Under the pieces are notes generated by a model. The model was not told the DNA's origin. It made no database searches and saw nothing but the letters and a program-made list of their open reading frames with translations. The translations under genes and the position numbers were made by a program. A DNA stretch of 64,000 nt from Macrostomum hystrix. Its lineage: Eukaryota > Platyhelminthes > Macrostomidae. How positions within the stretch are numbered: position 1 is the first letter of the stretch; each line of letters begins with the position of its first letter. The stretch spans positions 5,475,501 to 5,539,500 of the forward strand of contig CATNEN010000029.1 in the NCBI GenBank assembly GCA_950097015.1, written 5' to 3'. This document shows, in pieces, positions 37,201 through 48,800 of this stretch.

Positions 37201-37883
37201 TCACTTTCGCTCTGTTTGAATGGTGCATGAATTGTGTGGTTTGACTTTTTAGACTGAAAATGTGTTGGCACGTGATTCTTACACAGTGAGCAGAACTATG
37301 TTTAACATCAAAGAGGGTTTATCATTTTGTGCGTACAAGGCAATGTGATAAACACGCAACAGAAGCAACAATGGCTTACATCCGGCCTCTGCTGCAGCCG
37401 CTTGTTCATCTCGTGGATGCGCACATCCGGCGTGCCCACGTACGGCGGCATTCTGGGCCGGAAGAACATGCCGCCAGGCGGCGGGGGCGGCGGCGGCAGC
37501 ATATGCGACTGGTACGGCGGGTGCTGATGCGGCATCAGTGGAGGCGGCGGCGGCGGAGGTGGTGGCGGGCCCATGTGATGCGGCTGATGATGATGCGGAT
37601 GGTGAATCGGGGGTCCTGGAGGCGGGGGACACATAGACGCCATTGACGGATGCTGCTGCGGACCGCAACCCCAACCAGGTCCAGGCATCATCTGCGACGG
37701 CGGCGGTGGCGGTGGAGGCGGACCCATCGAAGGTGGCGGTGGCATCGGCGAAATAAAATCTGGCGACGGCGGCGGCGGCAGCTGCTGGAGGTAGCGAGTT
37801 GGCGAAGGCCCTGCTACCATGGATGCTGAGGACATCGGCAGGTGTTGCGGTCCCTGCATGCCATGAGGAATCTCAAAGTCCAT
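34227..37883 (-). CDS. LDB1: LIM-domain-binding protein (LDB/Chip/NLI/CLIM), 7 exons
   Basis: Nuclear cofactor that dimerises and bridges LIM-homeodomain and LMO proteins and GATA factors. Exons: 37883-37380, 37211-37100, 37005-36707, 36608-36407, 35714-35527, 35422-34864 and 34762-34227. Phases agree and give 799 aa, about twice vertebrate LDB1. The dimerisation domain (about 165-372) has NLWWDQFATEFFEDDS, TLIPRYFRSIFEGG, RLCVILEPMQELMSR and CLKTTLFQKWQRMVAPP. Exon 5 has the nuclear signal KRKKRKN. Exon 6 opens with the LIM-interaction domain (MIVGEPTLMGGDFGEEDERL). Long Pro/His/Gln/Met regions surround these, and the last exon has runs of about 20 Pro and more than 20 Ser. ATG 37883 is the first in-frame ATG; the frame is open further upstream. 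Two donors are GTTGGT. Intron 4 holds a 45-bp minisatellite. Confidence 0.93.
35813..36345. repeat. Minisatellite, 45-bp unit, about 11-12 copies
   Basis: The unit contains GGTGGTGGTCGCAGGGGGAG, then GAATGTGCGGTATAGAATGG, then AGTGA. It fills LDB intron 4 (35715-36406). The unit is a multiple of 3, so both strands show repeat ORFs (MCGIEWSEVVVAG on plus, TTTSLHSIPHIPPPA on minus). Neither is linked in frame to LDB exons by a normal splice. Confidence 0.95.
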
Positions 37884-40850
37884 TAGAATTGGCAGTTGTG
37901 ATAGATTTAGCGAGCAGGTGGGCACTAGTGCAAAGCGTGAAACTGTCGGACTTCTTGGCTTCCTCGGCAGTAATTTGCGGACTAAGGCCTCGGGTGATCT
38001 ACCCGCCACGCGGTGCCATCCAGATGTTCAGTGTGGTAGCTCTGAGTAGTGCTGACGTCACTTGCCGGAACTTTTGAGCAAGCCCACTTCGAAATCGTTG
38101 GGGCCTTAACCGTCACAGAAGCTTTGCGGCGAAGAGAAGCTCTCAGTCTGTTGTTTGTTTATGACCGATGGAGAAAGAAAAGAAAGTGGGCAGCCGGAAA
38201 AGGGGATAAAGGAGAGAAGAGGAGAAGAGAAAGGGGAGAGTCAAAGCGGTGCTCGATCCAGACTCCTCACTGGGGCGTACTCGGTGCGGGTGCCGGCGGT
38301 CTGTACGCGCTAGTGCCTCCTTCGGCGGCGACCATTCGGGACCGGATTCGAGAGAGTGGCAAAAAAGGAATGGAATGAGGAGGCGCGCGAGAGAGAGGAT
38401 GCGATATCAGAGAGAAGATGATGGCTCGGTATGGATGGGGGGACAAAATGTAGTAGTGCTTAGAGGGGTGGCTAAGGAAAAGGAGTGGCCGGGTGAGGGT
38501 GCAAGCACTGGGGTGGGGCTTCCCACTAAGCGGCGTGTGCGAGCGCTTGGGATACACTCGACTGCTGGGGAGAGAGAGAAGAGAGACGGGGGAGAGAGCG
38601 GGCTTGGGAGGTTGCTGGGGGGGTCGCCGTTTTAGGAGAAGGCGAATCCCCAGCTCCGACTCGAAGATCTGGGAGCGCGAGGGAGAACAGCAGTTGAGAA
38701 GTGGCCACACTGACTCCGTGCGATGCCTTCGGATTATGTGTGGAATGGAGGGTGAGAGAAGAGGAGGACGATTGGTCTTGGGTGAGATCCCCTACGTCCC
38801 TATTTTCCCCCTCCCCAGTGCAGTGTCGCCCTCCGTGCCACCAATCGGATCCGCCAAGTCCCACCCGCCCCGTGAGGGCCTGGGATGTGCGGGGGGATAA
38901 GGAGAACGACAGGGGAGAAACTGAAGGAGAGGGAGAATCGGGCTTGGGACCCGCTTGCCGCCTGCTTCAGTGGTCGGAAGAGGTAAAGGGGAAGAGAAGA
39001 GACCCAGCCACAGAAGGCTGGGACAAGGAGAGAGGACGCAGAAAGAGGGAATTCTGTCAATCAATGCGCCGTAGTCATGACAACCTCCTCAACCCACGAC
39101 CGGGACCGTGGCGAGGACTGGGATGACTTCAACTCCCCTCCGAAGCTCTTCCCCTTGCCAGCTTTTTTCCCAACCCCAGTCAACCCTTCCTCCAGTCTTC
39201 GCTCCTTCGTTTTTCTTACCCTGCGCCTTCCTCTTTCTCGGACGACTTTTTAGGGATCCAAATCCCAAATCTAGTCCGATTCTAAATCCCCGAAGTGGTC
39301 GCAAGCGAGCAGGCCTTGCCCAGTCACCAGTCGCGTGTCCCACAGGGCCACCTCCGCAAACAGCTCCCGGCCCGCTCTCTAACCCTCTGGTCCATTTTTC
39401 TTCTTTTACAAGCCGCACGCAGGCAGTGGGAGACACAGAAATGGAATGGGGCTAAGAATTTGGGTGTTGCTGAGAGAGCAGGTATTGGGGCAGCCGGCCC
39501 AGTGCAGGGAAAAGTGAGAGTGGATATTCTCGCCCCCTCTGCCACACCAGCAAAACTCAGTGGCATTGCTGCCTGAGTCAATCTGGGATCAGAGAAGAAG
39601 GGGTGCAGGAGTCCCGGCAGAGTTAGTCCAGTCAGCTATTTCTAGATTTTAGAGGATGCAAAGCGATGGGTAGAGCAGGACTAGCCGTGGCTCTCAATGC
39701 ATTTGCAGCCATTGGGCTGGGGATGGGAATCCCGAAGCTGCAGCCTTTGCTGAAAAGCTATTGGGAGAAAGTGAAAGACCCGGCTGTCCTTCCTCCTACG
39801 CGCCCCATCGCTGCCTATGCCGTTGCGGCCCAATACAGTTGCCTGTTATTCCCTTCTGCTATTCCCACAACAGCGGCGCTGCCCCCCTCCTCGCAAAATA
39901 TACTGGTGCTGCTACTGTGTGTCTTTATTTCCCTTCCCTCTGCTCCTCACTCCCTGGCCTCTCAGCTCTCAGCCTCTCCCCTTCATCGGCTTCTACCTAG
40001 CATATCTCCTCTGCCATCCCCCCGTGTGTATGCTTGCATGTGTATATATATGGCCTTGTGCCGCGCAAAAGGGCCCGGACAAGCTGGTGGGGGAAGACCG
40101 GAGGGACTCCCGCTACATGGTCCGGACCCACCCACTCTCGCCTTTAATATATTCCAGCAGTGCTGGGGATCCATGCTGCGGAGCGAGAGGGGGAGAGAAG
40201 AGGAAAAATAGGGGAAGAATTAAGACTTGAGGGCTAGGAGAAACGCGCGGGGATATGCGAGAGCACTGGCCTTCACGGTGCCCACCGAGCCCCACTGCGT
40301 CAGCAGCGCGGGAAAGAGAAAGAGCTAAAAAGAGGAGGGGGAATATACTGTATATACAAGAGAGAGATGATACGGGAGAACGAGAAAGAAAGAGAAAGGG
40401 TGGAGTAGTGCCAGTGTTGTTGGGAGGAGGGCCGCGAGATGGGATCCAGGGAGCATTTCGGGATCGGGAGCAAGCTATAGTATAGTAGACTCTTCCCATC
40501 ATGGCACAAAACAGGACACAAAAAATAAGCAAGCAGCGTCAAGCAGCCATGAGCGAGGATTCTTGGCTGCAGCTGGAAAGACACACACTTACTATTATAT
40601 TGCACATGTATATAAGCGGTGGGTATTATACATATAGTTTCTTTATTCCTCTCTGGTGCGCCCTTTTTATATTGCCTATACTGAACGTAATTAGCCCTCG
40701 CGTCTCTAGCGCTAGGCCAATATATTGTCTATGCCGGCACATACAATACTATTTTTCAACTGGTTTTAAATCTTTGGTTTGTGGATCGAACGATCGTCGC
40801 GCGCGTCTATAGGCTATGGAAAAGAAAAACGAATCATATTTCCTTGTCAG
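37884..40850. other. GC/GA-rich region upstream of LDB, probable 5' region, no gene assigned
   Basis: The first part (38.1-39.1 kb) is strongly purine-rich on the plus strand, with many GAGAG and GGGAGA tracts. 39.1-40.2 kb is more mixed and C/T-rich, and 40.2-40.5 kb is again GA-rich. Many medium ORFs exist on both strands, as expected for stop-poor skewed sequence, but none has domain features or a consistent splice pattern. Its position suggests a promoter or 5' UTR of the minus-strand LDB gene. Confidence 0.4.
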
Positions 40851-42833
40851 CCTTGGCTGAACTGAAAATGTGCAGTACAGTTCAGTGTAAGGATGCAAAA
40901 TGGTTCTTATATAGACCGTTGAGTGGCATGATATAGAAACTAAGGAAAGGGGTTGAATTTAATGTTCGATTTGATGTTCTAGCCCCTGTAGAAAAAAATG
41001 CTCAAAATTATTGGTTCGTCTAACAATTTTAGAAATAAAAATCTGAATATGACAAAAGCAATAAAATCAGCAAGATATTGCGCCATATGATGACAAAGAA
41101 GCCAAAAAACTGTCACCGTAAGAAAACAAGCATTTCTAATAGGCGATAAAATGTGCATTTTCAAGCCAAAATGTATTGTGTTGATTCGAATAAGAGGGAG
41201 AAAAAAACACATTTATCAAAAAAATTATGTAAAGACTAAAGCCTTTTTACATAAAAGTTTACTTTTAAATCGTAGCAATACGAAACAAAAATTAAATCGT
41301 TAACAACGAGTTCCACAATTTTTGGGCGGAGCATGAATGCCTTTAAATATGAATTTTTTTCTACGAACCTCCACGATTACTAAAAATTCTAGGAACCTTT
41401 GCCCGTTCCTAGGTTATAGGTATAGGTTATAGACTTTATAGGTATATATAGAGTGAAAATTTCAAACGTAGGGGCTGAAATTCGAACTGAAGAAAAAAAC
41501 ATTAGAAGTTTTATTATTTGATAAGTTCAAACGTATATTACGAAAGCTTTACAGTACGAGTACGACCACTTCTTTTAGTTGTAGCGATGAAAATAAATAG
41601 AAAAAATAATTAGGCGATCGGCAAAAATGCTTAATACCGAAATTCTGACTGCGCATCGTGCATTTCTTCTTTCTTCTTGATTACAATTCTACTAGGTTTT
41701 CCCATTCAAACTTTTCAAAATGCTATTTTAACCATAAACCATAAAAAGCAGTTAAAGCTTTCGTGCCATTTGTAAATCCACTCCACATCAATGAGTACAT
41801 TTTGTGGCTCCGAACTTCTCAGAGATAGCTTGTGTTCTGTCATTCTGTGATCAAATAATAATATAAGGAATTTTATAATTTAGTAGCATCAGTCAATATC
41901 ACAGAGCTTACACTGATTACATTTTACACAAGTACATTTACTGCACTTTGTTCTAAAGAGATATAGCAACTAAACAAAAAATAAAGAAATGCAATAACAT
42001 TTGTTAATGGAAATTTTGTAACATAATTAGAAAGAATTTTTCCATTTGTTATAAAACCCTGTAGATATATCTAACACCAAAAATATGTGATATAAAACAG
42101 TTAATAAAACATTCATTAATTCAATTCACAAATTTACCAAATATCATATAAGGATATTGCTCATTGGTAGGTGCAAAGGTGTCATATCATTTTTCATCGC
42201 TATATAGCCATACATTATGTATGTAAATGCTGTTAGTAAATATGAATAAATAATCAACATATATATATGTTGCACTTTATGTATTTATGAATTCATTTGT
42301 TAATAATATAACTCATATAATATGAGTTAAATAAAGAAACATAAAGAGAGATAACTATATGCATGATTGCTCAGCATATTGCAACATTACCAATATATAA
42401 TAGTGTTGCTTCTTTAAAAATTTATTTAGCTATTGTGTCTTTGAATTCATATTGCATTAAATCTAATCTAAATATTATTAGGATGAAATTTATTTAGCTG
42501 TTACTATAGTTTTTGTAGTCCTTAGGACATACATTTTTCACATTTTGTTAATGTTTAAAAGTCAAAATTGGAGTGTATAACAAATCTAATTTACTCAGAG
42601 GAAAATTATCATTCTCTTAAAAAAATTAAATTACACAACTTTTATTTATTACGAGTACAAACAAAATTGCTCTCCAATGGATGTGGATTGACTATTTAAT
42701 GTTTTACTTGCTTCAATCGCTAAATCGAGAACTGAAAGTAGTATTCCCTTTTCAATATAAACATTATTCCTATTCTTGAGTCCTATTATGAAGGATTTTT
42801 TGTACCGCAGGCGCCACCAGAAGTCAAACTGAT
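40851..42833. other. AT-rich intergenic spacer between divergent LDB and MADD genes
   Basis: Low-GC unique DNA without coding frames. The last 25 bases (TTTTTTGTACCGCAG, ending 42810) look like a 3' splice site 23 nt before the MADD start codon. Confidence 0.5.
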
Positions 42834-45800
42834 ATGAGCAGCAGGCACCAGCGCCGTCAGTGTCCACGCCTGCTGGACTATGTGGTCCTGGTGGGCCCAG
42901 ATTCGCAGGCCATTGTTTCTGGATCGGACCCAGCCTACACGCGACCCCGCCTCCTTCGTCGCTATCCACCCCTTGATCACGCCGACTTTTGTCTACCGCC
43001 AGACATTGTGCACTTTTGCCAGCCGACCGCCTCTTGGCCAACAGCGTCTGGCAGGAGCTTCGCCTTCACCCTCACGGAGAAGGACTCGGGCATTGTGCGC
43101 CACGGCGCGTGCCTGGCATTCTCTGTTGGCTCTCCGCCGCGCCCACTCAGCCTGTGCGCCGTTGCTCATCATGCGTTCTACGCAAAGCTGACCGAGTGCC
43201 TGCGAGTGCTGCGAGCCATTGTGGACGGATTCGGGTGCGTCGGGGTCATTATGGGCGATGGGAGAATAAACCAGTTTTTAGTGTTCAAAATTGTCACTGG
43301 CTGAGTGACAAAAGCCCTAAAAGAAACTATGACTAAATGAATGCTCTGAGATCTCAGCGATAAAGCTTCAGAAGGGAAATTGAACCTTCAGGAAAGCTCA
43401 ACCTGCTCCAGCCTCCAGTTCTCACAAACTGGTCTGCCTTCTCATTTCCTGGGAAGCAGCTTAACTGTACCTTTACTGTACATCTGTGTGCTTGCAGCCT
43501 ATCAATGTAGATAAAGAGTCTCTAAAAAATAAATTTTCACTTTTACACACTCTAGAGCATGCCCTTATACTATGAGTAGCATAGTCGGGTTTTCGCACCG
43601 AATTCCCTGAGCTCGGATCCGCATCGAAGTTTAGAGCAAACCCCAAAGGCACAGTGAGTGTTAATTGCCTGACGATGAGACAGTCATGACATATGTACTC
43701 ACCCTATGTGAGTGTATGCGTGCGTACAGAATCGCTTAGGCTGAAGATGCAAAGGATCGGCAGGCAGCCCAATGATGCGTCATTGCCCACAGCCACTGTA
43801 AACATTGGACCAATTGTCTATTACTATGAGTAGGATAGTAGCACAGTGCGTACATTCCATTGCCTCCAAACAAACCGACAGTGACTCAGTGTGGCCTCTG
43901 CTGACCGGCTGGCTGGCCCCGGATTCTGCCAGGGAGCCGGCCCTAAGCAATGCCCGCTCAGTGGAAACCTGGATTCTCCGCCTCCTGTCCGCTCCTGCAC
44001 CTGTGCCAGGCGTCTCCAAGCTACAGGTGAGCAAATTTTTCCGTCTTATACCCCTCACCGGTATTTTAAATATCCACAATTTTTTCTGTATCTCCCAAAA
44101 GTATTCAACCAATCGTCATGAAAATGCAGAACACGGGCAAAAATTTTCGCTCTATCCGATGAAACGTCTTCCAGAATCACCAAACATCTTCCAGAATCAG
44201 CAAACATCTTCCAGAATCACCAAACATCTTCCAGAATCACCAAACATCTTCCAGAATCACCAAACATCTTCCAGAATCACCAAACATCTTCCAGAATCAG
44301 CAAACATCTTCCAGAATCACCAAACATCTTCCAGAATCACCAAACATCTTCCAGAATCACCAAACATCTTCCAGAATCACCAAACATCTTCCAGAATCAA
44401 CAAACATCGGCATCGTCGAGATATTCAACGATTCTCGTCGGGGTGTCTGGTGGCAAAAACCATAAATTTAGACACAATTCTTCTGCTCACAAAATTTCAT
44501 AATGTAACCATGTGGACTATTGTTGTTGATTAGTATATTATTAAAAGAATTGTGGATTCACCATACGTATAGAGGTTTATGCAGAGCAATGTTAGTTGTC
44601 CTTGTCACCAGGGTCTTCGATCTCGACGATGCTGACGTCGGACGGCTTTAAAAGTTAGCTCATCGAAAAGGGCGGAAAATGTTGATTCGGATAGTGGAAT
44701 TTCACTTTAATCGGTCTTTCGGTTTGGGAGCTGTCGTGAAGTACGCAGTGGGTTTTTTAAACTGTTAGCGTTTGTCCGCCTGCCCACCTGCCCAGCTCTC
44801 AGTGCTGCCCGAGTCGCTCTATTCGCCCCTGCTGCTGGCTCTGCCGGATCGGTCCCGCCTGCCGCTGGCCGACTTCGCACTGCACACGCCGCTCCTCCGA
44901 CTCGGCGCGCCACTCTGCCTCTCCCTACTGGCCACGCTCCTGCTTGAGAACAAGGTGGCTTTGCAGGCCGCTGATCCCGGCTGCCTGTCCGTCAGCGTGC
45001 TGGCCCTGGTGGCACTGCTCTACCCGCTGCAGTACGTCTTCCCTGTCATCCCGCTGCTGCCGGCTGGCATGACCGGAGCCGAGCAGCTGCTGCTGGCCCC
45101 GACACCCTATCTGATCGGCCTGCCGAGCGGCTTCCTGAGCAGGCGGCCAGGCTTCCGGCTGCCTGCCGAGGTGGTCCTAGTTGAACTGGATTCCGGCAAG
45201 GTCAGCTCTCCGCTGTTCATTGCTTGCTGCTTTGTGGAAGCTGCTAATGTGTCTTTCGACCCTGTTGGGGTGTCTTCTGCCTCCGCTTATGTGTCTTTCG
45301 ACCCTGTTGGGGTGTCTTTTGCCTCCGCTGATGGGTCTTTCGACCCTTTTGGGGTGTCTTCTGCCTCCGCTTATGTCTTTCGACCCTGTTGGGGTGTCTT
45401 CTGCCTCCGCTTATGTGTCTTTCGACCCTGTTGGGTGTCTTCTGCCTCCGCTTATGTGTCTTTCGACCCTGTTGGGGTGTCTTCTGCCTCCGCTTATGTA
45501 TCTTTCGACCCTGTTGGGGTTTCTTCTGCCTCCGCTTATGTGTCTTTCGACCCTGTTGGGGTGTCTTCTGCCTCCGCTTATGTGTCTTTTGACCAGGTTG
45601 GGGTGTCTTCTGCCTCCGCTGATGTGTCTTTCGACCCTGTTGGAGGTGTCTTATGCCTCCCCAGAAGTGTCTGTTGCCCCTCTCATTCGAGTGTATTTTT
45701 ATTTTTCGCCCTAGAGCATAGCTATTTCAAACCGAAACATTCGTCAAACATTCGTCTTTGTATCTAGTTCCTACTAGCTGACTAGTTAGTCATTACCGCT

Positions 45801-48800
45801 GTATGGTGTCAGCTAATTGTCAACGTTTAGGCTTGGAGCTGAGTGTCCGTTAGCGCTTTTTCTACTGGAAACGGGAAACCGTTGGTTGATTATTCCACTT
45901 TTTTAAAAAGTTCTTGTGGCACACCCGCGGAAACTCCGTCCGTGATTTCGTTCCAGCCAATGAGAGAGCTTGTAAAGCCTCAGCCAATGGCAGAGCGGGA
46001 AGGATTAGAGTTTCCTCCATAGCTAGGTTATTAAAAATAACTCTCTTGTATTAGAGTTTCATCCAGCTTAGTGAGTAACTTGTTTAATCTACGAGGCCGC
46101 TGATTTCCTTTTGAATTCGAACCGCATAATTAATATCCGCCCTTTCATCCGCTTACCGCTGTAGTAAACAAAAGGAGTCGATTCTTGATTTTTACCATTA
46201 ACCCCACCAGGTGACATCCGGGGCCTCGAGTCTCTGCCAGTTGAGCAGTCTGCCAGAACAGGAGCAAAAACTGCTCTGCAAGCAGTTGAACCAGGTGAGC
46301 CGCAATTTAAGGGCTAGTTAATAATAATAATAAAATAGTAATCATTGATTATACCTGCCCCAGTCGGACCAGATGTGTAGCCGACAGCACAGCCGCAGCA
46401 AACAGGCTGCGTACGGCTGTTCAGTCCATGGACTGGGGGGACGCCACACCCACCCTCAAATTACCCCAGCTAATGCTGGTACCCATTTAACAGCTCATAG
46501 GTGAACTGAAGCACTGCAGAATGCAGTGTCTTGCTAAAGAATACAAATTGTTCCGGTGTAGTCAGGAATCGAACCCCCGACCTTTAAGTCGTGAGTCCGA
46601 CGCTCTAACCACAATGGAACAGCCCTTTTGGCAGAATAGCCACAACAGGGCAAATTAACTACTAGCGAGTAGTAAGTAATCAATATACTTAAATTATGAC
46701 ACCAAAAGTGCTTCCCCATTCTTCCATTTCAGTACCTGGATGTAAGTTATGGTTGGGCTTGTCTTTTTTTCGGAAGATTTGAATTTTGTGTCGCATCTTT
46801 AATGCATTTTTTAATCTTCTAATAGACATAGCCAAGCGTTTGCACAGAACAGAATTAGTATTTCAATTCCTCGGGGATTGATTGAAGCGTTTTATTCCTA
46901 TTTAACTGATTTTATTGAGTGATTGGCTGCCATTCATTGAATTATTTAACGGAAAGCCATAATTTGCATAACAAATCACACCCTTTGGTAATAACAAACC
47001 TATCACAGTGCCTCCCTGTAGCCATTTAATACGCCTTACTCACTACTAACAAGAGTAACTGCACTGATCACGCGATTTAATAATATTCCTTTAGTAGCTG
47101 CAACCGTTTCGCAATCGATTTTTTTTGTCTAGCAAAATTACCACTTACAGTACTAAGTACTGGGTCATTTTATTTATTGTGGTAACCAAGCCATGCGTGC
47201 TCGAATCCGGCTTTCCTAGTCTCTATTTACAATATAAGATCTCGTTTTCTGATCCAAGATCCCAATATAGAATCCAAGAAATCCCAGATCCCTACTCCAA
47301 GTCTCAGATAAAATTTATAATCCCAGATCCCTTTTCAAAATACCAGATCACATTTCAGAATCCCAGATCCCGTTTCAAAATACCAGATCACATTTCAGAA
47401 TCCCAGATCCCGTTTAAAAACCCCAGATCACATTTCATAATCCCAGATCACATTTCATAATCCCAGATTCCGTTTCAAAATCCCAGATCCCATTTCGAAA
47501 TTCGATCACATTTCAGAATCCTACTCATGATACCAGATCCCTACTCATGATCCCAGATCCCTACTCATGATCCCAGATCCCTACTAATGATACCAGATCC
47601 CTACTCATGATACCAGATCCCTACTCATGATCCCAGATCCCTACTCATGATACCAGATCCCTACTCATGATCCTAGATCCCGACTTTAATCCCAGATCCC
47701 TAATCATGATCCTAGATCCCTACTCATGATCCCAGATCCCTACTCATGATCCTAGATCCCTACTCATGATCCCAGATCCCTACTCATGATCCTAGATTCC
47801 TAAATACGCTCGTAGATTCCCATATAAAAATCTCATTAATTTTATGTCCTATCAAAATGGCCAAACTTTTTTCTTGTTAAAACAAAGAGCTCAATTAGTC
47901 AAATCGACTTGCGCTGTGTTATCCTTATTCATTCGTGTATGCCCCTGATTCGTCCCCTCCTTAAGGCTCTTACCAGCATGCGCGAGAGCCAATCGCAGCC
48001 CATCGCCAACCTGGACTCGCTGGTGGCTGCCCCGTCTGGCCAGCTGCCTCCGCCACCGCCTCCACCGACCTCCATGCGTCACCAGCTGGTGTTTGGCAAC
48101 GATATCGACTCGGTGGACGTCGGGATTCGAATCTCCACCGCCCAGTTCTTTGCTTCGCCAGCTCTGCTAGGTGAGACTTCCGAATGCCTTGTAAGATATT
48201 CCAGTTCTCAAGATTGTTTTGGAATCTTCTCAAGATTGGAACCTTCTCAAGATTCTTTGGAATCTTCTCAAGGTTCTTTGGAATCTTCTCAAGATTCTTT
48301 GGAATCTTCTCAAGATTCTTTGGAATATTCTCAACATTCTTTTGAAGTGTCTCAAAAGTACATCGTCCCGTTACAGGCAACGCTGCTGAGCACAGCCGCT
48401 GCCTTCGCGCCCGACCCAGGCCGGTTGTGGCCTTCCAGTGTCGCGCATTTCTTCGCTCCAGGCCGCGCCGCGCAGTCAGCCAGTTCACCGACGCCCTGGC
48501 CCGCACGCAGGCCATCGAGTGCCTCGCCGAGTGGTGCCATTCGCCGGACAATTTGGCCTACGAGAGAATCGGCACCGGACTCCGCGATCCGGCGACCGTT
48601 GGCGACAAAGCCAAATGGTTCAGCCGGGATCTGCGTCGCGTCTGTCACGATTGCTGCGACGGTGAAGGCGCCGCGGCGAGGTTTCAACCAGTCTGGCCGA
48701 CCGCCGATCCGTCAGCTGAGCTCGAGGCTGGGCCCGCCGCGGCTAGTTCTGGGGCGGCGCCGCCGCTGCCGCTCGACCGCAGTCTGGCCGACGGCGACCA

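Noticed and set aside
37884-38009. Upstream start for LDB giving a longer N-terminus
   Set aside because: The frame is open but has no ATG before 37883; the apparent start at 38009 is GTG.
38049-40812. About twenty medium ORFs on both strands upstream of LDB
   Set aside because: Overlapping on both strands in skewed sequence, with no domain, signal or splice pattern.
44772-45767. A single 331-codon ORF covering the MADD cDENN domain plus FDPVGVSSASAY repeats
   Set aside because: Only 44796-45200 is the exon. The repeat part is the intronic 42-bp array read through the donor GTCAGC; the next exon joins in phase from 45200 to 46211.
46555-46628. Functional tRNA gene on the minus strand
   Set aside because: A and B boxes are present but the anticodon arm and acceptor stem do not pair, and it is fused to a repeated body with an (ATT)n tail. 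It is a SINE head.
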